Of a DNA stretch of 64,000 nt, positions 44,836-56,285 are shown piece by piece (position 1 is the first letter of the stretch; every line of letters begins with the position of its first letter). The DNA is from Lepeophtheirus salmonis. Lineage: Eukaryota; Arthropoda; Copepoda; Siphonostomatoida; Caligidae. The translations under genes were made by a program, and so were the position numbers. The stretch spans positions 30,329,403 through 30,393,402 of the forward strand of contig NC_052138.2 of assembly GCF_016086655.4 (NCBI RefSeq), written 5' to 3'. The notes beneath the pieces were generated by a model. That model had not been told where the DNA came from. It saw only the letters and a program-made list of their open reading frames with translations, and did not search any database.

Positions 44836-45580
44836 TTACGGGTAATGTGTAAAATGCCCGGGCAATCTATAAAATTTCCAATATAGTGGCCATTTTACAT
44901 TCATTTACATTGTCAGGTAAAATGATTGTTAGACAATTCATTACAAGCAATTTGATAATTATGTGCACTTTCATTGAAATTTATGTTGCATTGAGACAAT
45001 CAAACGATTTTTGACAAGAAATTGTCACGTAAGACCCCGTTTCATTTTGCAAAATATACCTTAGCCAACAGGTTGTGCAAGTGGACAGATGGTCCCCATG
45101 GTGGATCAGAACCTATCTTCGCCTCTTTCCTGATTATAAAGGACCTCTTCTAATATTCTATGATACACCCCGACCTACGGATTATGCAAGTCAACTGCTG
45201 GTCCAATAGGTGTCTACGGGTTATGCAAGTCAACTGCTGGTCCAATAGGTGGCTCATTACCCACCGTGAACGCTTCAATTAAGCATTAATTAAGCCCTTC
45301 AAATAATATATAGTATAACTTGGCTCTCGGGGTGTGAAGGTGAACTGCTGGTCCCAAACCTGGGTCAAAACCCACCGCCACCACTTCCCCGAGTATCAAG
45401 GAAACCATTAAAATCTTATAATACAACCCAGCCTATGGGTTGTACAAGGGACCCACATGTCAAAAACGGTGGGTCATTACCCGCCTCCATCGCTTCCCTG
45501 AGCATTAATATATATGTATATTTAATATCCTATAATATATTTCGGCCCATGGGATGTGCAGGTGGACCACTTGCATTTCA
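44836..45580 (+). repeat. R7 element: unique head plus about 110-bp tandem array, plus strand
   Basis: The head (44836-45060) starts gttacgggtaatgtgtaaaa, includes 'aatctataaaatttcc', 'gacaattcattacaagcaa' and 'cgtaagaccccgtttcattt', and ends 'tgcaaaatatacc'. From 45060 five to six diverged units of about 108-114 bp follow, each with '..gggttgtgcaagtggac..' then 'ggtccaa' and 'gtgggtcattacccaccg'. Anchors fall near 45071, 45180, 45219, 45330, 45438 and 45552. The 45180/45219 pair is an extra near-perfect 39-40-bp duplication. The array is much more GC-rich than its surroundings. The whole structure recurs inverted at 60090-60712. No ORF. It may be a non-autonomous mobile element, class unknown. 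Confidence 0.85.
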
Positions 45581-45584
45581 TATC

Positions 45585-46585
45585 ATCTAATAGGTTTACC
45601 TAAAAATTCTAAATATTTTTTCTAGTGTTTTAAAATATGCTTAGGTCTAAAATCAAATTTGATTTTAAACCCTCCCCCTAATATAAACTATTAAAGTTCA
45701 ATATAAAAAAATTAACCTGAGCAAACATAGACATTTAGTACGCATTTTGTCATGGGCCCAGTAATATGTTTATTTTAATTCATTCTTTATTTTATTTTTC
45801 GTCTTCCAAGAACCGGTCTTATCTGTCATGGACACTCACATAATTCAATGGTAATTCCTTAAATTATACTTACTTTTTGCCTCAAGAGAGTGTTAAAGCC
45901 CGCAAATTCTTCTTCGCTGGATAGGTTCTTTAAAACTCTTACGTAATTTATTTTAAATCGTGGAGCAATGATGAATAGTATATCTCCATAGATAATAAAT
46001 AAACTTTTATCACATGAGTTATGACTATCTAAGTAGTACCTATAAATCAAATAATGTGTCCGCAAAGTTAATTATGAAGCACTATTATTCATGTCTACTT
46101 AAATAGAAGGCTTTAAAAGGATCTATAAATCGTGAAATAAAGAGCTCAAATAAGCAGTTAATAATCCTTTTTGTACGTTGAAATGGTCAATAATGTTATC
46201 TTGGTTCAAGTAATTACTATGAACATGATCTTATTAATATATATGCATAGTAGATGATGGACTTGAGACCGAATTGAGACATATGTTGACTGCATACTTC
46301 AAATTTAATTAATTAATTATTTTTCCTTCATTGATTTTTATATTGATTATTTTACTTGTATGACGTCAGAATTAATTAATAGAAATGAGGTACAAGAACT
46401 ACAATCAACAGGTGACTCAATTTTGTCTCATGTCCTTGACTAGAATGACCAACTTCAGACCTGAGGATTTGTTGATGAGTTATAATTGTAAGTACTTTAT
46501 ATAAAATTTAGAAAAAAATGAATATCACTTGAGATGATGTGTAACAACGACCCAAAGTACTCCCTGGTTCATAAAATCATATTTA
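45585..46585. other. Unassigned stretch
   Basis: AT-rich; one 68-codon minus ORF (46065-45859) with no recognised product. Confidence 0.45.
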
Positions 46586-46589
46586 GAAG

Positions 46590-46775
46590 CTGTTATAAGA
46601 GAACATCTTAGTATTGAGAAACTACGTGTGTGTGAGCTAATGAAAAATGGGGAGTAACAGAGATGATTTGTTAGAGAGTTTACTTTGCTATATAACTAAA
46701 GCAAGGTGCGTCTGTTTGTCAACGTCTAATAGCTCTGGACAATGCCGGATACTAACGCTAGATATTATCTTTATT
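46590..46775 (+). repeat. R1 repeat, plus-strand copy
   Basis: 'gagaacatcttagtattgag', 'aactacgtgtgtgtgagc', 'aaaaatggggagtaacagag' and 'ggatactaacgctag' match the R1 order. The 93-codon frame at 46647-46928 spans R1 and R8 and is not a gene. Confidence 0.7.
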
Positions 46776-46789
46776 GAAGGAGACTCAGA

Positions 46790-47130
46790 GTTTCAAATGG
46801 TCAAATTTCCAATAAACCTTAATAAAACTCCATCAAATGGCTTTATAATAAAAAAAACATTTAAAACTTTTGTTGTATACTACTTGATGCCAATGATCAA
46901 CACTGTTGTTTCAATTAAATCAAAGTAAGTTTTACTGAAAATGACTAGATTTGTACATTTTTTTATCGATTAGGTACGAGAAAAGTAGGATGGTTGGATA
47001 AAAATATTTTATTTTCCATTATAATAGTTAATTTGTATCTACAACACGCAAATAAGATTGTATAATGATGTAATAACATATTTTTAATACATTTTAGGGT
47101 CTTATATTTATATAATATGAGACAAAGCAA
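46790..47130 (+). repeat. Repeat R8, uninterrupted copy
   Basis: 'atttccaataaaccttaata', 'ccatcaaatgg', 'tcaattaaatcaaagtaa', 'atcgatta', 'gaaaagtaggat' and 'ccattataatagttaat' align with 56155-56285 followed by 57489-57690. Those two pieces are separated there by mariner G. This copy shows the pre-insertion arrangement. Confidence 0.75.
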
Positions 47131-47134
47131 TACA

Positions 47135-48325
47135 GTGGTAAATATTTTATCGATATTAAGGTATCCAATAGTTCACTATTTTCTTTCATATGAATGAAAA
47201 AATGTTTTAGTTTCTTATTGAACTTGGTTATTTAGCCCTCAAAATGAACGACATCAAAATTGTGACGTCACTTGGAAACGCTCTATAGTAATTAGTAATA
47301 AAGAGATGATATTGATTTTGGAATGTATCGTCGTTCACTCTGTCATTCTTTACAGGAAGGAAGTCCATTTCATGCATGAACAGACCTGTCGAGATCATTA
47401 GGGGCAGCTCATGATGAGAGGGAGTAAGTAGGTTATGTATGAAGAGTAACTCATCGTTTGCCTGCTCAATCCGCGACAAAAAATTAGTTCTTCAATGAGG
47501 CGTGTTGAGGAGCATCACCAATCTCCATGTATCAGGGATAACTAACTCCCTTTCCATCATCAATTAACAAAACACTTGAAGAAGAAAACGAGACAAGTTT
47601 CCCTCTTTTTCTCTCGAAGAGGGTGTTGTTAGTCTCTGTCCATTCAATTCTTTCCACCCACCCCATCATCCATTCATCATCATCATCATCATCGTGTGGG
47701 CTCATCCTTTAGGCTTGTCTCTATTGTAGAATATTCATTTAGCTAATTGACAAATCTAATACTTATTTATGTGTGTGTATGGAATATACATACAATGTGA
47801 ACGACATTATTCAAATATAATTTGTGTGGAGCTTAGAGACAGGGACAAATTCTACTTAGACTGATGGAGAGTGCTGCTGTTGCACGTATTTCGGATATTG
47901 AACAAAAACAGCTGCTACTGGTTTTATGAAAATAGTTTTAATAAATTTTTGCAGGGACCTTTTTTACCGCTGGTAATTTCGTAGTATATATTTTCGCCAC
48001 AGTCACAGTATAAGGCCATATAATTTTGAGAGGTCAAAGTTAAATGTCAAGGTCAATGGTCAAGGATAAACAACTGTAAAAAATGCATAATCCACAATTT
48101 TTTTGAAACTTGTATACATAACTGCATTTGACTTTAGGCTGAGTTTTTGCACTCTACTGAGTGTCCATTCTAGTTATATTTAATTTTAAAATTAGGAGTG
48201 TTTCTTTTGAGTTCAGAAGTTTTAAAAAAATCAAATGGAATTGAGCACTCTATTGTTCTATTTCAGAAGCAATTATTAAACAGCCTCTAGCATAGGAGAG
48301 ACGTCAAATCAAGGAATCAAGGTTC
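47135..48325. other. Unassigned stretch with a CAT microsatellite
   Basis: A (CAT)n run of about six units lies at 47675-47693. The 83-codon minus ORF at 47479-47228 has no recognised product. Nothing else seen. Confidence 0.45.
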
Positions 48326-48329
48326 ATGT

Positions 48330-48790
48330 CAGGGGCGTCTGCAGGAGGTGAGATAGAGAGGCAGTAGCCCTACCCCAAAATTAAGGAATTTTGTATTTTT
48401 TTACCAGAAAATTTAATATTTGAAACTTACTTTAATTTTTCAATTTTTTTCTTTTCAATTGAGTTTTCTGTGAAATGCTAAGGATTTTTAAACTTTTCTC
48501 GTATAAATATAATATTTGAATTTTTTTTTTAACTAAATTTAATTTTAGAATTTATTTCAAAAAAATTTCATTTTTTTTGTAAACAGCTGTAGATTTTTGA
48601 AATTTTTTTCCAAAAATTTCATATTAGAATTTTTTTTTCCAAACCATTTAATTTTTTATGAACAACTTTGAATTTTTGAAATTGTTTTCCAAACAATTTA
48701 ATTTTTTGTGAATAACCGTAAATTTTTGAAAATTTTTAATTTTGGAATTTTTTTCCAAAAATGTTTCATATTTTTTATTTTAAAATTGAA
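48330..48790 (+). repeat. R3 repeat, plus strand, long copy
   Basis: Header 'aggggcgtctgcaggaggtg' then 'gcagtagccctaccccaaaa', followed by about 380 bases of 'gaatttttttccaaaaa', 'tttaattttttatgaacaac' and similar words repeating roughly every 75-80 bases. Confidence 0.75.
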
Positions 48791-49069
48791 TTAAATGTAC
48801 TCATTTTACACTAACAAAAGCAAAAATACATTACAGTTGACTTCAAGAGAGGGAGACTCATTTTAAACCTTAAATTATATGTTGAAGATACATTTATGCA
48901 ATAATGTATGTATGAGGTAGAAATTTCCCAGGGCTCTACTGCCTGGGGTGTAACATCCTAGAACCATGTTAATCAGTTGCACTTTTTAACTTGCCTGTTT
49001 TTTTGGACTTGACAAACCTGAAAAACGAATTGTCTTATCATTATTATTTAATTCATGATGATTGAACGT

Positions 49070-49370
49070 CCTTTGCTACTACACACAAAGTATAATTTAT
49101 ATCTACGAGACTGGATTGAACTTTTGTGTTTACTCATAAAAGATGGAGACTAACCTTAAGGATTTGTTGCAAAGTTATAATTGTAAGTCCTGGATGGACT
49201 CAGAGTAGAATTGAGGATGGAAAACGGAGTAACTTTTGCCAATGTAGTTGTCCCTCCTCGTCAAAGCTATTTGTAACTGATCTAATAGAACCTCATGAAA
49301 GCTAAACTACTCTCTTTCAAATCATTCCTTTAATTGTCAGGGTTATGAGCTGATCCTTGCTTCCTCTCGG
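49070..49370 (+). repeat. R1 repeat, plus-strand copy
   Basis: 'tactcataaaagatggagac', 'aaggatttgttgcaaag', 'gactcagagtagaattgagg', 'gtaactgatctaatagaacc' and 'tcatgaaagctaaact' are in R1 order. This copy joins both halves of the repeat and so helps to order the other fragments. Confidence 0.75.
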
Positions 49371-49408
49371 AACAGCATTGACCTCTTCTCCAACATATTA
49401 GTCTAAAG

Positions 49409-50145
49409 GGTTGGAATCCCAAAATGGTGGCCCAAAATGTTGACTTTCGGTTACTTTTTTTTTAATATACCCAAAATCTTATCAATTATCTTCACCTGTA
49501 ATAAGTTCTATATATTGTATCATGTAAACCTTATTGTTAAGATAACATACTCGTACACTCGTGGATAAAAAAATAGGCGCGGATACATTTAATATCACAT
49601 CTATTATTGTTCTTATTAAATATCTTGTCCATTTATGTAAAGATTCAACGTGATTCTATAAGAAGTCAAATAATATAGAGTTTATTTCTATTTATCGATG
49701 TGTACCAAATGGGTCGACTCATCAAATTATGGAACGGTCCAAAATAAACCATAAATAAAAAGATATTTTAAAACTATGTATGTAATATGTAAATTTTGTC
49801 ATGCTATGAGGATTACTTTTGATGGTGTCCTCACAAAAAGAGTCTTCATCCACCATTATCTTCACTCAGCCCTGACGTATATTAATTTTGACAAAATATT
49901 CATCCATATACAGGGTTGTTATAAAATTACCCTCTATTCAAAATTTGTTCATAACAGTCCTGGAATACGAGTTACAAAAAAGTATATACGAGACTTATTG
50001 TTCATGGCATATCATATATCAAAAATATTAAGAATTTCCAGAGTATGCCCTCCTTTGGTATGCAAACTACAGACTTAAACCTATTAAAATCACTAATCCA
50101 GCTAGCACAAACAGGGGTTGGAATCCAAAAATGGTGGCCCAAAAG
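49409..50145 (+). repeat. Pair of short direct repeats about 0.7 kb apart
   Basis: 'ggttggaatcccaaaatggt' plus 'ggcccaaaa' occurs at 49409-49437 and again, with one base changed, at 50116-50144. Between them a 100-codon ORF (49776-50078) has no recognised product; 'tacagggttgttataaaatt' at 49917 looks like a transposon end without a partner. Confidence 0.6.
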
Positions 50146-50637
50146 GCTCAAAATTGGTAGTGCAGGTGGGTGCTTCATTTTATTCAAAAAAGGTTGGAGC
50201 TCCTGAATACACCTCCTGGATCCATTACAGTATTTATTAGAATAATTGTTATAATAGCATTGGGCACGTCGTTATCTTTCTTATATCCCGCAACCTATAA
50301 TTTTAAAAGAAACATGAAATGGCCCAAAATCAGTTTGTAGTTTGTTATTTCTTTCCACTATGGAATAATTATTCAATATTAGTTGATGATTCTTCAGAGC
50401 TTAATATGAACTAATTCGTATCAAATCAATGTTAAGAAAACTGATAAGAGAAAGAGAAGAAGCAACATCAACAGCTGACAACCCAACACAGCATACATTT
50501 GTTTGTTAGTGAAGTAACGCCGTGTGGAATACTACGCGAAGAGAATTCTTTGTGTAAATGTGGCTCCAAGCGCTAATCAAGATAAATAGATATATTACGT
50601 TCGATATAGATAATATCCTCTTTTTTTCATAACTAGA

Positions 50638-51145
50638 ATGAAGTATTTAGCAATACTTTTTAGGATCTGGAAAATCCCTTGGATCTTTCTTTTAACCCGT
50701 AAAAGTTCAAATACCCGAAGCTTGTTCAGGTCTCCGATATTTTTGAATAATACAATTTCACGTATATCATACCCGGATATTTTGGATCCAGCTCCAAAGA
50801 CACGTTCTATTTTTGATTACACATCTTACTATGATGTTGGTAAGTTTTCAATGTGATTTGTTTAGTATTCCTAACTTGAACGGATTTAAACTTCATAGCG
50901 GAACTTCAAAAATACGTAGGAATCGAGATAAAAGGGGGAATATATATATATTAACTATTTTAACAATTTAAAATTAAATAAAACTCCTCGGATTAAAGCT
51001 GCTTCCCTACATATGTATATATTTATTTAATTAATATTCTTATGTCGTCTCTTTTTTTTTAAATTATGAAATTGTATCTTGTTATGTATTAGACCGTAGA
51101 CAAGTTTTTATTTTTATTATTTTGGATTTTCTTTCAGATCCCTAG
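50638..51145 (+). CDS. Candidate small spliced gene (two exons), unknown product
   Basis: An ATG at 50638 opens a frame running to 50839, where the text reads gatgttg|gtaagt, a good donor site. At 51118-51137 there is a pyrimidine-rich tract ending ttctttcag, a good acceptor. Joining them (298-bp intron, 50840-51137) keeps the frame for two more codons and then stops at 51143-51145, giving about 69 residues. Without splicing, the frame stops at 50856. The product starts with a basic, moderately hydrophobic segment (MKYLAILFRIWKIPWIFLL), not a clear signal peptide. It ends in a tail containing YPDILDPAPKTRSIFDYTSYY. I recognise no family. AATAAA-like words follow near 51460. It may be a fragment of a larger gene or coincidence. 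It is the only place where frame and splice signals agree. Confidence 0.2.
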
Positions 51146-51544
51146 ATATTACATACACAACAAAAGATAATATGAGAAATGAATGGAAATATTTTCCCTA
51201 TATGTAACTATTTACTTTATTGGTGAAGGATTCTCTTTGGAGATGATTAATTATACAAGTTATAATAATATAATATGTATTCTACGTTTACATATTTTGA
51301 TGAGGAATATAAAATATGAACGAAAAGGAGCAAGTTCAACAGCCAAAACAATACCATTGATAAAACCATCTGTCAACCAATCTACCTATAGGAACGTGAT
51401 CATATTATATGATAAAAATAATGGTCATAATGGACCACAACGTTCCTTATGTATGTAAATAAATATATCATGTACCATTAATCCTGAGACACATTTGTTT
51501 GTAATTAGATAGATACAAGGATATACTTAGACATTAGGTATGAA

Positions 51545-51660
51545 AGGGGAACATGACACCCTCCCTGGACAACTACCCCCGTACTGTTACCCCCGAGCGA
51601 GCACCCCTCAGACTTTTACTCCATAGCATTACCCTCCCCGAGCCACATATTCGCCTACAT
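51545..51660 (+). repeat. C-rich short tandem repeat
   Basis: Words such as 'acaactacccccgtactgtt' and 'acccccgagcgagcacccc' repeat about every 17-20 bases. Similar to 11690-11740. Confidence 0.6.
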
Positions 51661-52017
51661 AGACGCACCGAAGCTCTGTCATTAGAACGTTACAGCCTAT
51701 TTTATGCTCGACAATGTATATACTAGGTGATTATCGACGAACTCAAAAAATACTTCTAACCATTATGACTCTCACAAACAAACTAAACATATAATATAGC
51801 TTAAAACAATAAATATATGTTCTTTTTGAATGTACTAAAATATAAAAATCAAAAAAAATCCAGCATATCAAATATACGTTGCCTGCGAAAATTAAAAAGT
51901 GCTGTTTGAACATGGTATACATATGTCATAATATAATGGATTAAATGTTTAACAACATCAAAGTCCATTTGATGAGGAGATATACCTACTATGTTTTGTT
52001 AATTTATGGCGGATCTA

Positions 52018-52611
52018 CATAATGAGGACCCAAAAATTGCAGTAACATGACTTAATTACGAAAAAATTTCATTTATATGGACTCAAGAAAGAACAAATAA
52101 AAACCAATTTGTGATATGTTTAAATACTATATTTAGTTATATTAATATGTCTTCTTCCTTCACAAATAATAAAAACCTTAACAAGCCGATGAACAGATTA
52201 GCAGCTCTTAAAGATAAACGGCGTTTTCAACACATACTACACTGTTATGATGACACCTCGGAGCGAATCCAAATTTAGTCTCTGACACACCTTAAACTGC
52301 AAAGTCCAGGAGGCTTAGGTCAGGGTTGGAGGAGGGTAATATAGAGGCAGTCCAGAATTCAGTCATAATGTTGCTGCATAAGTTTTGTTATTGCTGGGCT
52401 GTTATTGACTTCTTTGTTGGTAGTCCAGATGGAGATGCATATAGTATCTGCAGCTTTCTCGGCACTGACGCCGGCATGAAAGAGATGGCATACGCGTTGC
52501 TTTTTTGTTTGTTTTGTTACACATACTTTTTTAGACCAAGAGACAAGAGATAAAATAAAATCCTTGTTTCTTTTTGTTTCAAATGACGTTTGGCTATGTT
52601 ATGAAACCTTT
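52018..52611 (-). mobile_element. Short mariner derivative, 594 bp (same type as 42707-43339)
   Basis: The left end cataatgaggacccaaaaat follows TA at 52016-52017. The right end, read on the minus strand, contains ggtttcataacatagccaaa and corresponds base-for-base in places to the start of the 42707 element. On the minus strand an N-terminal segment (AYAISFMPASVPRKLQILYA, then PTKKSITAQQ, about 52505-52385) is followed directly by MTEFWTASILPSSNPDLSLL and DFAV (about 52370-52300), the third catalytic motif. The first two aspartates are deleted. Flanking layout, 3' trailer ('taaacatatcacaaattgg') and deletion position agree with the 42.7-kb copy, pointing to one non-autonomous subfamily. The 75-codon plus ORF here is antisense. 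Confidence 0.7.
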
Positions 52612-53550
52612 TAATTAAATACAATTGTAATTAAATGCTACTCTGTACGTAATAAAACCAACTCTTAGCAAATTAGTCATGAGCAAAAAGTGTTGCAATT
52701 ATTCCCAGTGATCTCCGTCTACGTTGATGATTATGTTAATTCATGGGGGGGATCCAGACAGACATCCCTCCATCTATCATTTCATTATCCTCAAAGAAAA
52801 AGTCCTTCCCCCCCAAAAAAAAAAAAAAAACAAAGAAACAAAAAAACAGAAAACAATGACTCCGGTGTCTACATAAGTTTATATTTATAATTATATAAAT
52901 TTGTTGGGGTGTAACTTGTGTTTGTGGCACAAGTATCAATTAGGCAGATGCTCTGCTCTCCGTCCCTCTTGACACACATCCATGATATTTTTTAAAGAAT
53001 ACAACAATAATTATAACGACCCTAAGAGAGAACTCAACTGGGAACTTTGAATACACAATTTTTCCAATTGAAAAGAAAAAACAGTACAAATCATAATAAT
53101 TAATTAATCAATAAAATGTTTAATAATTTTCAGGAGAGTCAGAAAAAGACCTCTCCCCAATTCAACAGGACTTCATAATATGAATTACCTAGATTCAGGG
53201 TGTAAATGTGTAGGAGGGAGGTAGTGGTGAAGTTGAAGGACTCACGTATTGCTCCTACGATAACGGATATACAAAAGTTTATTAAATAAATAAAAAAATA
53301 GCTCCTTGTTTTAATCTTTTTCTTTTTTATAAATTAAATTTAGGATCGTTTTTCAAATAAGCGGCCCCTAGATTATGGTACTCTCCTCAGAGTAGTAATG
53401 GAATGATTAAAAAAAATACCAAGCCGATTCGTATAATAATTCCTGACACCGATTCTCACTTTACTTATTAAACTGATAAGGATCTTTAGACTATTTACAT
53501 CCTATGATATGTTTACTAATCTAAACAATCACTGGTTAGTGCGTCATAAG
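52612..53550. other. Unassigned stretch
   Basis: Includes a C-run and A-run at 52808-52830. The ORFs of 66-67 codons across this low-complexity tract are artefacts. Confidence 0.45.
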
Positions 53551-53559
53551 TACACATGC

Positions 53560-53720
53560 TTACTTTTAGGTCAGGCAATTAACAGGCGGGTGATATTAAC
53601 AGAGGTACTTATTCAGATATACCATTTGTCTCGCTCCAACCTTCTCCTTGCGCTCTTTTTTTCCTTACAAAAATGACAAGTCTGCTTTTAATAGATAATC
53701 CTACAGGATTTGAAATGGAG
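53560..53720 (-). repeat. R2 repeat fragment, minus strand
   Basis: 'attaacaggcgggtgatatt', 'ccttctccttgcgctc' and 'acaaaaatgacaagtctgct' match 61570-61700 and the reverse complement of 43796-43900. Confidence 0.6.
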
Positions 53721-53724
53721 TCTA

Positions 53725-54740
53725 TGGCTTACGGATTCACCTATTTCAGTCAGAGTTATTTTATAAAAAAAAGTTATGAGCTAGTCGACTGTTGTCTGGA
53801 CTTAAAATTCAGTTAATTATAAATATTTTTAATTTACATTTAATGAATAATAATTCCTAGTATATAAATCTAGTAAATAAAAAAAGAAGTAAATATTTTT
53901 TAAAGTCTGAATAAGAAGGTCATATTATTACGAGCTATACAGTAAGAAAAGTAGGCATTTGAATTTCAAAAAAGAGTATTTTATTAAGGCCAATAATAAA
54001 AGCTGCATAAACATAGAATCGGATTAGTCCCTAAATTGTAAAGACAAGTTTTTTAGTAGTACTGTATAGAAAACTTAACTCAGATTGAAATATTAGCTCC
54101 CAAATTTTGGGAAGCCTGTTTTATTTAAATTTTCTCATTACCTAATTTTTCTAATTTAATTACAATTTTTTACATCATATACTCCTATACTTAATTCATC
54201 TTATATATAATTTTATCACAGCGTAACACTTTTTAGTATGTGTATTCCTGAAACGTCCATTAAGTAATAAGAAAAATAGATAGTTTGTACAAAAAATTCC
54301 CTAAATTTAATTAATAATTAATACATTTTTGTATGAGAAATGAAATTATAATACTCTAACTATAATTATAAACAATTATATCTTATTAAGATCCCAAAAT
54401 AATAGGTTTATGATTCACTTTTTAAAGAAAGAATGCATATTTTAGTATTTTAAAGCTTTTGCCCATACAAGTGTTTTTGATAATTTTACAAAATTTTAAG
54501 AAACGTTACAAAATTAACTAGTGTAATTTTGAGTCTACATTTATCAATTGTGTACATGTGTACTAAAATCTGGTTTATTTTTGAAGTAGCATTTTACGAC
54601 AGCTCACTAACTGGGCTAAAAAAAGGATGTTCCCAAGCAAAAGGCTAAGTATACCTGTCTTACATTAATTAAAATGGTATTTGGATGAATTTAAAATTTT
54701 TACTTGGAATTAATATGTCCATTAGGGTGTTATTTTTTAC
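53725..54740. other. Unassigned AT-rich stretch
   Basis: No ORF above 60 codons, no element recognised. Confidence 0.5.
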
Positions 54741-54744
54741 GAAT

Positions 54745-54965
54745 GTTGATTGAATTCGTCCGATAGAAGTTGCACTAATTAAGTATAAGCATGCATCATA
54801 GCATTACATTTACTTTTTCTGACGTAAGAATAGTCTTTTAAGTCCATATACATAATGTATATTTCCTTCTCTAGGATAGAGCAAGTATACACATTGAATT
54901 CAAGAGAATAATTTCTCCCCAGATCGTTGTCAACTGAGCTACGTAGCTCCATTCGGATGTTAATA
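54745..54965 (+). repeat. Dispersed repeat R4, copy 2
   Basis: Same orientation as 26565-26765; shared words include 'actaattaagtataagc', 'aagtccatatacata' and 'cgttgtcaactgagctac'. Confidence 0.75.
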
Positions 54966-55239
54966 ATTATATGGTTTTTTTAATAATTAGAATTTGGGTT
55001 AGTGGGATTCAAAATTATGTATTCTAGGGTATGGAAACATTTTATTTTTCCAATAGAGGGCTTTAGTAATGTGTATCTTGTGTTATATAAATAAATGCGA
55101 TTGCTTTACGACGGATGACGATAAAAAGAAAAGATTTCATAATAAAATTTAAATCTAAGAGCATAATTTCTTTTAAATTTTATGTTATAGTTCTAATTTT
55201 GAGGGAGTCAACGGCTTAAAGACAGCAAAAAATATAGGT

Positions 55240-55563
55240 GTCTTTAAAAAAATATTATAGAAATTGCTTGAATAGTAGGAGCAGAAATAATGGTTGCAAC
55301 ATTCGAAGCTTTAGCTATCACAGAACTTTCTTTAGAACTTCCTAGTTCTGTAATAGAAAATTGTTTCATGTTAAATAGTTTTCCTAAAAATAATGGTATA
55401 ATAAAAAATATATATATTGTATATTTTAAAAACTCATTCTTCAGTGTATTATAATTATGGGTCTTCTTTTGGTAGACCACACAAAACAGGCTTAGTAAGC
55501 ATTCGTTATAAATTATAGATAAATATAAATTAGACTTTTTGCAATAAAAAAATACAACAAAGC

Positions 55564-55602
<39 letters not shown>
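55240..55602 (+). mobile_element. Probable retroposed transcript ending in a 38-base poly(A)
   Basis: A polyadenylation signal AATAAA (55543-55548) is followed 17 bases later by 38 consecutive A's (55565-55602), the layout of a polyadenylated RNA copied back into DNA. Upstream, the plus strand translates for a while without stops (GAEIMVATFEALAITELSLE from about 55280), which might be residual coding sequence, but I do not recognise it. The 78-codon minus-strand frame would then be antisense. The 5' end and target duplication are not identified ('ggaatgtttaaat' follows the tail, but no matching copy was found upstream). It could be a SINE, LINE tail or processed pseudogene. Confidence 0.5.
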
Positions 55603-55604
<2 letters not shown>

Positions 55605-56149
55605 AATGTTTAAATCACTTTTATTCATTTTGGAATCAACAAACAAAAAATAATAAATATATATTTATTAACATTATTTGTTTGGAAACAATGGCAAAGA
55701 TTTTATCAAAATACTAAAAGTATTCAATAGAAGACTGAAGATCTTTTCTGAATTAAAAATCAAGTCAAATAAAAGCTATATGTAGGTATATTTGTTTATT
55801 TGATAAAAATAACCAAAATGGTTCATGAGACAGGTTTAGCCATGATTTTTTAAAAGAATTAATTATTATTATCCATATAGGTTACCTGCTTGGGAGCAAC
55901 AAGGTAATAAGGGAGACCGGGAATGTTTCAACAAGTCTATTTATCGAACATCAAAAAACTATTGTCACAAAATTTACATAACAATTTATTGTCTGTTGGT
56001 TTTATTGATTGCATCAGAAAGACTCATTTTTAACAACGAGCGTGTGTATCTTTAGCTCAGCACCCTATATCAAAAGTTTTCCCTTGCGCCATATATGTCA
56101 TCATTATTAAAATAGACGCATCTTGGGGCTCAAAGTTGATATTTTAAAA

Positions 56150-56285
56150 CATAAAATAGACACATTTCCAATAAACCTTGATTAAAATCCATCAAATGAT
56201 TTATTAATAAAAAATGAGGCAACACCTGAATTAAATACTTCTTGATTACAACACTATTTAAACTATATTTAAATTGAATCAAAGT
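56150..56285 (+). repeat. Repeat R8, left part, interrupted copy
   Basis: 'catttccaataaaccttgat', 'ccatcaaatgatttattaa' and 'gaatcaaagt' match 46795-46930, then the homology breaks at mariner G. Confidence 0.75.

Noticed and set aside
44836..45580. R7 called as a Helitron
   Set aside because: I could not find the TC start, CTRR end or 3' hairpin, nor an insertion between A and T with certainty, so the class is left open.
45060..45580. CRISPR-like array
   Set aside because: Units are about 110 bp, contiguous and diverged, with no repeat-spacer alternation; the sequence is clearly eukaryotic.
46647..46928. 93-codon ORF considered as a gene
   Set aside because: It spans the junction of two dispersed repeats (R1 and R8), and other copies do not keep the frame open.
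52690..52939. Overlapping 66- and 67-codon ORFs
   Set aside because: Both are created by a C-run and A-run low-complexity tract.
55244..55480. Mitochondrial-derived (NUMT) segment
   Set aside because: The hydrophobic minus-strand frame suggested it, but I could not match it to any mitochondrial gene and the poly(A) layout fits retroposition better.
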